DNA from: Butyrivibrio sp.
Lineage (GTDB): Bacteria > Bacillota_A > Clostridia > Lachnospirales > Lachnospiraceae
Direction: 5' to 3'
NCBI RefSeq assembly: GCF_024699075.1
Contig: NZ_JAILQF010000263.1
Coordinates: 1-13,615 of the forward strand
DNA: 13,615 nt
Shown: positions 8,201-13,463 of the stretch, piece by piece
How positions within the stretch are numbered: position 1 is the stretch's first letter
How the letters are laid out: each line of letters starts with the position of its first letter
Notes under the pieces: model-generated
The model's database searches: none
What the model was told of the DNA's origin: nothing
What the model saw: the letters and a program-made list of their open reading frames with translations, nothing else
Position numbers and translations under genes: made by a program

Positions 8201-10590
8201 CAACAACTGATCAGATTACAGCAACAGTTACAGTATCAGACGGAACTCTTAACATTGTTTCAACAGTAAGCAAGAAGGATTACTGCGCACTGTACTTTAC
8301 AGGAATTGAGATCAAAGATGTTACCTATGATGAGTGGCTTTTGGAAAAAGAAGCTTCTGAATCAGAATCTGAAGCAGATGAAGATACAAATGAAGACCTC
8401 TATTCATTTGTTGATGATACTGTAGAAGCAGGAAGCAGCTATTCATATAAGATCGCAGCGGTAGTAGATGGTAAGGATTCATATAATTCAAGAGCACTTA
8501 CAATAACAAGTGGAATTGAAGTAGCAGGTGTAGTAGACAGCGATATCTCTTTTGACATACCAAATTCACTTGAGTTTGAAGATGACGAAGCTCTTGAAGA
8601 TTACATCATATCACTTAAATCATCCTATGCTGTTAAAGATAGTGATGGCAATGAGTCAAGCCTTCAGGTAAAGAGTATTGATGTATCAGGAATTGATATG
8701 TCAACAATAGGAAGCTATGAAGCGTATGTTGCTCTTAAGGGATACAGCGAGACTGTTAAGATCACAGTCAATGTAGTTGAAAATGTTGCAACTGGATTTG
8801 CAGAAATAGAAGATATTACAGTAGTTGTAGGAACAAGCGTAACTCTTCCAGAAACAGTTGAGGCAACATTCCTTGACAATACTACAAGCACTGCACAAGT
8901 AACATGGGATACTTCTGAACTGGATATTAATACAGTTGGTATATATACACTTAAAGGAACTGTAGAAGGAGCAGAAGATGGAACATATGTAACTGTTACA
9001 GTTAATGTAGTAGAAGATTATGTAGTATCAGCAAGTGATGTCTATGTAGAAGCTGTATGCGGCGGTAATGTAGAAGATTATCTTCCGGAAACAGTATCAG
9101 CTACTTATTACAGTGGTGAAGATAAAGCTGTTGAAGCTACATATGATACTTCATCTGTCGACATGAATACATGTGCAACATACAGTATTCCTGCAAGCAT
9201 CGAAGGATCAGATATTACATTTACTCTTTACCTTGTAGTAAGATACGAAGCACTTTATTCATTCGACTTTGGTATCTCTGCTTCTAACAGCGCTGATGGA
9301 TGGACTACTCTTACAGCTAATGCAAAGGGTGGCACCAAGACATTTGACGAACTTGGACTTACATATTCAGAAGAAAAGGGATATGGCTTTACTGATGGAA
9401 CAGCTACAAGTCAGGGAAGAAAAGAAAGCTATGAATATACACAGGGAGTAATTCCTCAGAATGTATATACTGATTTCATCATACCTGATGGACAGACCTT
9501 TGTAGTAGATGTTGAAAATGGTAATTATGAAGTTGATATCATTTCAGGTTCATATTACAAGTCAACAGTAAAAGCTACTATTGAAGGTACATCAGTATCT
9601 GTTTCAAATACAGCAGCTACTTATACTATAGGAACATATACAGTAAGTATAGCTGATGGACAGCTTACAATTGTGTTTACAGAAGGTGCAACATCAAGAC
9701 TTGATGGTATTGTGGTAAGAAAAGTAGGTTCTACATACAATTCATCAGGTGAAGGTACAGGTGATGATACAGAAGAGGATAATCCTGAAGTAGGTACTGG
9801 TACAGATGAATCATCAGAAAGTACTGATAATGAAGAATCTTCTGATCAGGACGATCAGGAAGAGACAACAGGTTCTACATCAGGTTCTGAAGAGACAGAT
9901 TCCTCAACAAGTACTGATGAGACAACCACAAGCGGATCCTCAACAAGTTCAGGATCAACAACTACAAGTGGATCAACAAGTTCAGATACAACCTCTGACA
10001 CAAGTGGTTCATCATCAGATACAACTACTTCATCAGGCACGACTACATCCGGTACCACATCATCAGATACAACTACTTCATCAGGTAAGACCAGTGCTGA
10101 TACAACAGCTACTAATGCTGATGGAACAACAAGTTCTGGCGATACTACAAGTTCTGACGATGTTCTGGTTGCTGACGCAGGTGATGAGCAGGGAGAAGTT
10201 GCAGGAGCAACAAGAAAGGAGCCTACAGGAAGCTCATCTTCATCAGATAATACTGATGCAGACACCCAGACAGGTAGTGAAGCTGAAGGAACACAAAAGA
10301 TAGTATCAGAAGTAGAAAATACAGATGATGAAAATTCAGATAATAAAGAAGATTCTGAAACTGTAAATAATACAGAAACAGATACTAATACAGATACAGA
10401 AGAAGGATCCGGAACAGGTACAACAGAAGATAGTACTATTGAAGATGATGATACACCTAAGGCAGCTTCTCCTGTTCAAAGAGGAGTAACAGTAGCAGTT
10501 GTTATTGCTGTTATTGCAGGCTTTGTTACTGCCGGTATCAAGAAAGGTTTTTGGATTAAGATCTTCAAGATCATAGGATTCTTCAAATAA
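2233..10590 (+). CDS. Surface-anchored rhamnogalacturonan acetylesterase / rhamnogalacturonan lyase (CE12-PL11 mega-enzyme)
   Basis: The 2785-residue secreted enzyme should deacetylate and cleave the rhamnogalacturonan I backbone of pectin at the cell surface. Numbering is from GTG 2233. A signal peptide (about 1-37, cut after SYA) is followed by a Ser/Asp-rich linker and beta-sandwich module A (about 201-385). A CE12-like SGNH esterase spans 390-660, with nucleophile Ser399 in SDSTV, Gly455-Gly456, GHND 486-489 and Asp608/His611 in DCTH. Next come fibronectin-III (664-762), module B (765-909) and two fibronectin-III domains (about 910-1010, 1013-1115). The PL11-like lyase (about 1119-1780) has calcium-type acidic loops at 1264, 1333, 1501 and 1716. 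A fibronectin-III domain follows, split by module C (1870-2029), then three Big_4-like Ig domains (about 2100-2338), module D (2340-2499), a Ser/Thr/Asp linker and a membrane helix (about 2750-2771) with a basic tail. There is no LPXTG, dockerin or SLH motif. Modules A-D share FDFG and GYGF signatures and probably bind carbohydrate; their family is uncertain. Confidence 0.93.
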   Translation: MFNKKWGTRRIMAIIMSVIVLEPVVLSTTSTVSYAEEMSGSVDSSITGASDSSSQDSSSNDDSESDQNTNQDSSGTGAGNEEDDDSASDNSSTASTIESSNADDSTTSGSNDDENNSSSNASAATASTGDSSDVSSSASTGDSSDAASSASTGDSSDAASSASTEASTSKTKGAVLGATRTVSPMEDQGDDGYENFTSDTQVADFVFGTDGNLTSESAYDSENGYGFSDVDYNTDPTGWSGGVYYERQANITSGSSNYVSDSEDYLEIKSKVWTETESTGYGVYTYENTSTLDVDLYNADYKVEVTLVNPTSSSYTASLEAEDISQVTDITLSAGAESTSTYEVSLIDGTLNLKFLAASSATSIDAAATSSVYVKEVVITRLSTDSASSKPIIYVASDSTVQTYDSYYYPQTGWGQTFYNWFGDLVEERESDNASFSQAQVYESENATIDNRSIGGRSSKSYVEEGKLEDVLEDINQGDYLFIQWGHNDATASRPNRYVSTSDFSKWIMMYVNGAYQRGATPVLVTPVSRYSYTYDSDGNLTWKSDFESYRQVMIEIANEYDIPIIDLTSRSGDICESFGAEGAKALFLTGVEAGDYTEGAYTGGSSDCTHLQWYGAYKFSQAVAQGIVDYANNTDNDYKLVDTCNEQLDALASLVEIATATDAPSKVTGLEVTSKGSTSVSLAWESAEGAELYYIYRAELSDGVSADDIDFSSLEKYSVSSKCTYTDSSCEAGTTYVYAVAAYNSYGLGDISESIEATTKTAGYKFDFNYNSSPTMDGWTGVTQSQAYSEEAGYGWISAPGNGRYRSGNGKEDSSDMADDFCLGTGEFAVDLPNGSYEVTIYAGDLLPGTSTIKCAYTAEGVSIGSIACKQSIGSCTATVSVTDGQLNIVVGGTNNYINGMTITSLLTAPGNLTITELSFSDTTASFLFAFNTVEEAVSYSVYQKTSSDSDYSVVKTYTADELVTNDLDCRAMVADLGETYSYYMTCTTADGVESPSSNVVTKEMLDSSVQVPSAVENVECTSPKEDATELQNSITLSWDANTTSEKVIKYVIYRSEKAESDKAFKEFTKIGTSTTTTFTDSKDVATNIHYYYKVAAMNAGGIGEMSDVCITPIVGNLVAGGLETYSSRQVVAISLSGSAGAQTHVSATDSEGNAVTSGVYLSWRAYKEDFSSNNLTTTFNVYRNDVRIATNISSTNCIDEGGSSSDVYRVVGSNDSSLGLKCIGTVVWDDQYIELQLSKPDDQTMPDGSTCTYTANDMSVGDLDGDGDHELVVKWYPSNAKDNSGSGYTGTTFLDAYNVDFASGSCELMWRIDMGINIRSGAHYTQFQVWDYDADGAAEIAVKTADGTTTYDSDLNETGYVGACSMADLNTSAVSDENDYRNSSGYILDGPEYFTMFNGEDGTIIDTVEYTPSRGTVSAWGDGYGNRVDRFLSCTAYLNGTTPFAVFCRGYYTRTCLTAYYLSTADDGTQSIGTYWTFDTNDAGSQYESQGNHSVIVADVDGDDKDEIIYGSLTLDNDGSVLYSTGLGHGDAEHVSDFIESNDGLEVMDVHEHDDATYHVEIHDAETGEILSGYYTGKDTGRGMASDIDPTSKGAEYWSIADPSYSSNDEPSWNSRNASVYSGESGVYNSSDEDGSNLIVLTEGSTPAVNFCLYWDGDLLAEMQDHTFDSSAYAPLTTTIEKWDYENGTSYTLFESSEVLTSNGTKGNLGLVGDILGDWRDEIIARCADDPSKIRIYSTTITTDYVIPCSLTDLQYREAIAWQNVGYNQPAHTSYLISNGLITSSLSEGDVTADSIEVLFTEACDGATYGHDVEGYSVYRADVTTDSEGKELVGDYEKLEEIDIDDLQKGSADGSSSKDSDSSESDPVYLKFDFGSGDVEDGYTQVLADTAYSTSSGYGFSQDTLDTVALSNKTYKTWNDEDNAALLNDSVFGWIQNGSAEFDVDLPDGTYEVTYIVANGSGAYYQEVSLEGTVVSTTSNFRHGRTDTTTDQITATVTVSDGTLNIVSTVSKKDYCALYFTGIEIKDVTYDEWLLEKEASESESEADEDTNEDLYSFVDDTVEAGSSYSYKIAAVVDGKDSYNSRALTITSGIEVAGVVDSDISFDIPNSLEFEDDEALEDYIISLKSSYAVKDSDGNESSLQVKSIDVSGIDMSTIGSYEAYVALKGYSETVKITVNVVENVATGFAEIEDITVVVGTSVTLPETVEATFLDNTTSTAQVTWDTSELDINTVGIYTLKGTVEGAEDGTYVTVTVNVVEDYVVSASDVYVEAVCGGNVEDYLPETVSATYYSGEDKAVEATYDTSSVDMNTCATYSIPASIEGSDITFTLYLVVRYEALYSFDFGISASNSADGWTTLTANAKGGTKTFDELGLTYSEEKGYGFTDGTATSQGRKESYEYTQGVIPQNVYTDFIIPDGQTFVVDVENGNYEVDIISGSYYKSTVKATIEGTSVSVSNTAATYTIGTYTVSIADGQLTIVFTEGATSRLDGIVVRKVGSTYNSSGEGTGDDTEEDNPEVGTGTDESSESTDNEESSDQDDQEETTGSTSGSEETDSSTSTDETTTSGSSTSSGSTTTSGSTSSDTTSDTSGSSSDTTTSSGTTTSGTTSSDTTTSSGKTSADTTATNADGTTSSGDTTSSDDVLVADAGDEQGEVAGATRKEPTGSSSSSDNTDADTQTGSEAEGTQKIVSEVENTDDENSDNKEDSETVNNTETDTNTDTEEGSGTGTTEDSTIEDDDTPKAASPVQRGVTVAVVIAVIAGFVTAGIKKGFWIKIFKIIGFFK
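2608..2715 (+). repeat. Three 36-bp tandem repeats in the N-terminal linker
   Basis: Three 12-codon units read ASTGDSSD followed by VSSS or AASS, at 2608-2643, 2644-2679 and 2680-2715. A partial fourth unit, ASTEAS, follows. The peptide is nearly constant while synonymous codons differ between units, so the duplication is not very recent. The repeat probably spaces the catalytic part from the N-terminus and may vary in length between strains. Confidence 0.85.
10010..10085 (+). repeat. 28-bp direct repeat in the C-terminal Ser/Thr linker
   Basis: Positions 10010-10037 recur exactly at 10058-10085, encoding part of an SSDTTTSSG peptide. It lies in the Thr/Ser/Asp-rich spacer between the last beta-sandwich module and the membrane helix. 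Perfect identity suggests a recent slip or recombination event. Confidence 0.8.
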
Positions 10591-10666
10591 TAAGTCCTTT
10601 GGATGTTAAGTTGCAGAAGTTCTTAATTGCAAAAAGTTAAGGCGTAAACTAATACATGTGAATCAG

Positions 10667-10711
10667 CAAACAGGTCTTTTGGCAGAAATATCGCAAAGAC
10701 CTGTTTGTTTT
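10667..10711 (+). terminator. Strong intrinsic terminator of the pectinase gene
   Basis: A perfect 13-bp stem, CAAACAGGTCTTT (10667-10679) with AAAGACCTGTTTG (10695-10707), has a 15-base loop and is followed by TTTT (10708-10711). It lies 77 bases after the stop codon and probably ends a monocistronic transcript. Confidence 0.9.
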
Positions 10712-10723
10712 ATTGATAATTAA

Positions 10724-10753
10724 TTGACGTAAGGTGCACAAATGACATATTTA
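10724..10753 (+). promoter_or_regulatory. Candidate promoter for the small membrane protein
   Basis: TTGACG (10724-10729) lies 18 bases before TATTTA (10748-10753). Downstream, GTTAAAT (10759-10765) and ATTTAAC (10783-10789) form a 7-bp inverted repeat that could be an operator or leader hairpin. TCGCA/TGCGA (10765-10769/10798-10802) could pair alternatively. Confidence 0.35.
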
Positions 10754-10854
10754 TAAGAGTTAAATCGCATAAAATACTATGTATTTAACCTTAATTGTGC
10801 GATAATATGGACTTAGAACAAAGATATAGTCTGCAAGGCAGAAAGGAGACTAAC

Positions 10855-11085
10855 ATGTTTAATATCTTATTTTCATTATTTTTGCTTTGGATCCTTTGGG
10901 GATTTATCAAATTCGCATTTAAAGCTACATGGGGACTTTTTAAGATTTTAGGAGTAATTATAGCTGTTATAGCATTCCCTGTTTTATTGGTTGGACTTAT
11001 AGTTGGAATTGGGGCATTCCTTATAGTACCGATCGTTCTTCTTGCTTGCGGCTTTGGATGCATTTATAAAGCAGTAACTGCATAA
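10855..11085 (+). CDS. Small integral membrane protein of unknown function
   Basis: This 76-residue protein is almost entirely hydrophobic. It has an N-terminal helix (about 3-20), a short amphipathic Lys/Trp-containing stretch (about 20-31) and two closely spaced glycine-rich helices (about 32-50 and 50-70), ending YKAVTA. The ATG at 10855 follows GAAAGGAG (10841-10848) at the right distance. An in-frame ATG at 10795 would add a charged 20-residue extension and lacks a comparable ribosome site. I do not recognise a named family. It is preceded by its own promoter-like sequence and followed after one base by a second ribosome site that leads into a tiny or broken ORF. Confidence 0.7.
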   Translation: MFNILFSLFLLWILWGFIKFAFKATWGLFKILGVIIAVIAFPVLLVGLIVGIGAFLIVPIVLLACGFGCIYKAVTA

Positions 11086-11096
11086 AGGAGTTTTTA

Positions 11097-11223
11097 ATGG
11101 ATGAATTAATAATATCAATATCGATAATTTAGAAAGTTTAAACGCATGAAAGAGCTGGCAGTTTTTGCGGCAGGTGATGCAATCTCTAAATTAAGGAAAT
11201 ATCAAGTGGTTCACTATACTTAA
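11097..11223 (+). pseudogene. Possible decayed small ORF after the membrane protein
   Basis: AAAGGAG (11084-11090) stands seven bases before ATG 11097, but that frame stops after 11 codons (MDELIISISII). A second frame reads NINIDNLESLNA from 11111 to a TGA overlapping ATG 11146, and a third frame then reads MKELAVFAAGDAISKLRKY to a stop at 11221-11223. Joined by two frameshifts these make one plausible polypeptide of about 42 residues. That suggests a frameshifted gene, but chance cannot be excluded at this length, and the 25-codon ORF alone has no good ribosome site. Confidence 0.25.
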
Positions 11224-11224
11224 A

Positions 11225-11971
11225 TTAAAATTCGCCAAGGTTATCAAGTGTATCAATAACTACAACGCAATCAGAATTAACATGAGTCATAACGAAGTAC
11301 ATCTGATTAATAGGGATCGCAACACAGCCGCCTGTGAAGGGCTTTCTGTCTCCAAAGCAGTGAAGGAATATAGCAGAGCCTCTTCCGGCAGTTCCTTCTT
11401 CGTTGAAACTTATATTCAAACAGTATTGGTAAGGATATGTGTAGTCAATGATGTGTTCGCTGTTTTCAAGGTCAAGATCAGGGTAGTCATTAATACTTAC
11501 CATCTCGTTGTATTTCATGCCATCGCGCTGATCGCCTGACCAGTAAATATCATCAGTTACTTTAGTATATGACATAGAACATCCGGGATCATCAGCTATT
11601 CCGAAAGCTTTGGTAAAGTGATATGTTCCAACGGGAGTCTGGCTGCATCCTTCTACGTGATCTTCATCGGCACAGTATCCTTTTTTTCCAATAAATCCAG
11701 GAGTTGTCATTATCATCTTCCAGGTTCCGTTACTATCTTTTTCGTGCATAGAAACCCATGCAGTTGTATCTCCATAAATAGCGACTACGAAGAGCTGATT
11801 GGCATCTTGGGCCTGATCAAGTGAAGTCACCCATGAAGGAGAATCATCTGCTTCAAGATTTAGAAGCTCTCGCGGGGTAGACAAAGAAGCATCGGTTGAT
11901 GCTTTATTACTTCCGCATCCTGTAAAAAGAAGAACAGATGCAAGAGCAAGTATTGATACTAATTTCTTCAT
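11225..11971 (-). CDS. Lipoprotein with L,D-transpeptidase (YkuD-like) catalytic motif
   Basis: The 248-residue protein begins with a lipoprotein signal, MKKLVSILAL...LLFTGC, giving lipidated Cys19 after cleavage. The C-terminal half carries HCFGD (His204) and FTGGCVAIP (Thr213-Gly-Gly-Cys216), the His...(S/T)GGC signature of L,D-transpeptidases (ErfK/YbiS/YcfS/YnhG fold). A TPVGTYHF segment at about 112-119 is also typical of this family. It probably cross-links or modifies peptidoglycan outside the membrane; a peptidase or hydrolase role is also possible. The Cys-rich insert around 100-131 (CADEDHVEGC and later Cys) could hold a disulfide. The start is the ATG at 11971, ten bases after AGGAGG (complement of 11982-11987). 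A GTG nine bases earlier sits too close to that site. It converges with the small ORF at 11097-11223. Confidence 0.85.
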   Translation of the reverse strand: MKKLVSILALASVLLFTGCGSNKASTDASLSTPRELLNLEADDSPSWVTSLDQAQDANQLFVVAIYGDTTAWVSMHEKDSNGTWKMIMTTPGFIGKKGYCADEDHVEGCSQTPVGTYHFTKAFGIADDPGCSMSYTKVTDDIYWSGDQRDGMKYNEMVSINDYPDLDLENSEHIIDYTYPYQYCLNISFNEEGTAGRGSAIFLHCFGDRKPFTGGCVAIPINQMYFVMTHVNSDCVVVIDTLDNLGEF

Positions 11972-12122
11972 GTAATACACACCTCCTACAATTATTATCC
12001 ATTTTGTTTAATAAAATATATGACTGTATATAATATCGGATAATTAGAAGATAAATATTATTTCAAATAAAATTGCTTATAAGAACTGTATTTTGAACAA
12101 GAAGAGTAGTATTATTAATGCG

Positions 12123-12140
12123 TGTTAGTTATTGCTAACA
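12123..12140 (+). promoter_or_regulatory. 6-bp inverted repeat upstream of the methyltransferase gene
   Basis: TGTTAG (12123-12128) and CTAACA (12135-12140) flank a 6-base spacer about 60 bases before the start codon, between divergent genes. It could be an operator or leader hairpin. No T-run follows. Confidence 0.3.
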
Positions 12141-12147
12141 ACTATAT

Positions 12148-12181
12148 TTTTATAACGAGCAAAAAGCGAAGCGTTTTGCGA
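12148..12181 (+). repeat. 29-bp dispersed repeat, copy 1 (inverted copy at 13089-13121)
   Basis: Positions 12148-12176 match the reverse complement of 13093-13121 without mismatch, and after one extra T in this copy the match continues through GCGA. The core AAAAAGCGAAGCGTTT can itself fold, GCAAAA with TTTTGC around a CG-AAG-CG tip. The repeat ends about 20 bases before the methyltransferase start. Confidence 0.85.
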
Positions 12182-12200
12182 GTTTAACTGGGAGGACGAA

Positions 12201-12719
12201 ATGATTTTAAAAAACTACACTAAAAAAGAGCAAAAGCTTCCGCTATTTGGCATAGGGCCGGCGTTAATGCTTGGAATTGGCGCATTTAGCGCTGTCTCAA
12301 TGATATTGGCCGTTTATGTTTTTAAGATAGGGGAGCTGCCTGGGATATGGATCATAATATCTAGGATAATTGGAGCAGTCTTTATTATGCTTGGAGTATT
12401 AATATGGTTCTTTGGAGCTGTTAAGTCGGATATCGATGATAACATTATAGATAACAGGCTTAGTACAAACGGTATTTTTGCATATGTAAGAAATCCTATG
12501 TACAGCGGAATCTGGATGATGATAACAGGAATAAGCTGTATGTGGCACAATCTATTCGCAATTCCTGTCTTTTTGATCAACTGGCTCATACTTACAGTAG
12601 TTCTTAAGCAAACTGAGGAGAAATGGCTTCTTTCTTTGCATGGAGCTGAATATGAAGAATACAAAAAGCATGTCAACAGACTTATCCCATGTATTAGAGC
12701 GTATGTTCATATGAATTAG
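12201..12719 (+). CDS. Integral-membrane methyltransferase, ICMT/PEMT-like
   Basis: This 172-residue membrane protein has about four hydrophobic helices (roughly 18-42, 47-73, 101-115, 118-136). It carries the conserved C-terminal signature of the isoprenylcysteine carboxyl methyltransferase / phospholipid methyltransferase superfamily: NGIFAYVRNPMYSG (90-103, core RNPMYSG 97-103), EEKWL (139-143) and YEEYKKHVNRLIP (151-163). Members use S-adenosylmethionine on lipids or isoprenyl groups within the membrane. The substrate cannot be read from the sequence, and bacterial members are mostly uncharacterised. The ATG follows GGGAGG (12190-12195) closely. The gene is divergent from the lipoprotein, and copies of an inverted repeat lie on both sides of it. 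There is no obvious intrinsic terminator; a TACATATATGTA palindrome at 12723-12734 follows the stop. Confidence 0.85.
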   Translation: MILKNYTKKEQKLPLFGIGPALMLGIGAFSAVSMILAVYVFKIGELPGIWIIISRIIGAVFIMLGVLIWFFGAVKSDIDDNIIDNRLSTNGIFAYVRNPMYSGIWMMITGISCMWHNLFAIPVFLINWLILTVVLKQTEEKWLLSLHGAEYEEYKKHVNRLIPCIRAYVHMN

Positions 12720-12773
12720 AATTACATATATGTATTTATAAACATGTCGAAATAACGTTATGTAAGTTCATTA

Positions 12774-12811
12774 TATGAGGTGGGTGCCAAAAGTACCTTT
12801 TGACACCATAT
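12774..12811. repeat. 38-bp hairpin repeat, copy 1
   Basis: GGTGCCAAAAG (12783-12793) and CTTTTGACACC (12797-12807) form an 11-bp stem with one C/A mismatch around a 3-base TAC loop. The flanks TATGAGGT...ATAT match copy 2. No T-run follows on the plus strand, so a REP-like interspersed repeat is more likely than a terminator. Confidence 0.85.
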
Positions 12812-12950
12812 AAGCATGATTGATTTTGGCCTATGAATGAAAAATAAAAAAGTTAACTAAAAACCGATATTTTATTGTCATATAACCCAAAGAGTGTAAA
12901 AATAATATATAAGAAGCTTTAATATGCAGCTAAAGGAATGCTTTTTATAT

Positions 12951-12988
12951 TATGAGGTAGGTGTCAAAAGTTCCTTTTGACACCATAT
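12951..12988. repeat. 38-bp hairpin repeat, copy 2
   Basis: GGTGTCAAAAG (12960-12970) and CTTTTGACACC (12974-12984) form a perfect 11-bp stem with a TTC loop. It matches copy 1 at all but four positions, including the flanks, and starts 177 bases after it. It directly abuts the structured cluster at 13001-13168. Confidence 0.85.
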
Positions 12989-13000
12989 GACTACCGGATT

Positions 13001-13168
13001 GTTTCGTTTCTTCGAAACTCTCACATCTACGTTCCACTCCGGTCGGCGCAAAACAGACATCCCCAGGATGTCTTGCGCCCTAAAACATTCGCAAACGCTT
13101 CGCTTTTTGCTCGTTATAAAATCACTGCTGACGCAGTTCTATGGGTACGGGCTTATAACCTCGCACCC
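13001..13168 (-). ncRNA. Candidate structured RNA: four hairpins in a relatively GC-rich island
   Basis: Four hairpins follow in series. The first is GTTTCG (13001-13006) with CGAAAC (13013-13018). The second is AGACATCC (13055-13062) with GGATGTCT (13066-13073), extended by GGCGCA (13045-13050) with TGCGCC (13074-13079). The third is GCAAA (13091-13095) with TTTGC (13106-13110), inside the 29-bp dispersed repeat. The fourth is GGGT..CGGG (13143-13151) with CTCG..ACCC (13160-13168), with one mismatch. The segment is clearly richer in G and C than the AT-rich gap around it. Overlapping ORFs of about 85 codons exist but lack convincing ribosome sites. The strand is a guess, based on the 29-bp repeat reading the same way as copy 1 on the minus strand. 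A repeat-element remnant is an alternative. Confidence 0.35.
13089..13121 (-). repeat. 29-bp dispersed repeat, copy 2 (inverted)
   Basis: The reverse complement of 13093-13121 equals 12148-12176 exactly, and the match resumes at 13089-13092 after a one-base gap. The two copies lie inverted about 910 bp apart with the methyltransferase gene between them. A 12-base part of the motif, TTTTTATAACGA, also occurs near 326-337. Confidence 0.85.
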
Positions 13169-13334
13169 GAAATCAAGATCTTCCCACCACCAAAAGGTGA
13201 TGAATTATCTTGTTCATTTTATATATTATCTTAAAAAAGCAAAATAAATCAATCCCAAACAATATATATCATTGTAAATATTCAGCAACAGACTAATATA
13301 AAAGTTACGGATCGCTTAAGGCAAAGCAATTTTA

Positions 13335-13384
13335 TACCGAAATAAAGATGGCATGTTCAGTAGCATCAGCCTTTATATTCGGTA
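13335..13384 (+). promoter_or_regulatory. 13-bp hairpin upstream of the ABC exporter
   Basis: TACCGAA (13335-13341) pairs with TTCGGTA (13378-13384), and ATAAAG (13342-13347) pairs with CTTTAT (13371-13376) with one bulged A. The loop is 23 bases. It sits 80 bases before the exporter start codon and could be an operator or a leader structure. No T-run follows and it fits no riboswitch class I recognise. Confidence 0.4.
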
Positions 13385-13463
13385 AAGCGGCTAATGATTT
13401 TACAGATATTTAAACAAAATCTGTATATGAACCAGCCTACAGTTTAAGGTATGAGGGGATATT

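Noticed and set aside
9855..10265. 136-codon minus-strand ORF across the C-terminal linker of the pectinase
   Set aside because: It is the antisense shadow of a Ser/Thr/Asp-rich repetitive region, which keeps the opposite frame open; it reads as Val/Ser/Asp/Glu repeats and has no ribosome site.
11282..11824. Plus-strand ORFs opposite the L,D-transpeptidase-like gene
   Set aside because: The minus strand has a lipobox, catalytic motif and ribosome site, so these are antisense shadows.
12314..12676. 120-codon minus-strand ORF opposite the methyltransferase
   Set aside because: The plus-strand frame has a ribosome site and clear family motifs; the opposite frame has neither.
12774..12988. CRISPR array
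   Set aside because: There are only two copies, each internally palindromic, separated by 139 bases of AT-rich DNA rather than short uniform spacers, with no cas gene nearby.
12977..13247. Two overlapping ORFs of about 85 codons in the gap before the ABC exporter
   Set aside because: They overlap in different frames, lack Shine-Dalgarno sites, and cross the hairpin cluster and the dispersed repeat; structured non-coding DNA explains the segment better.
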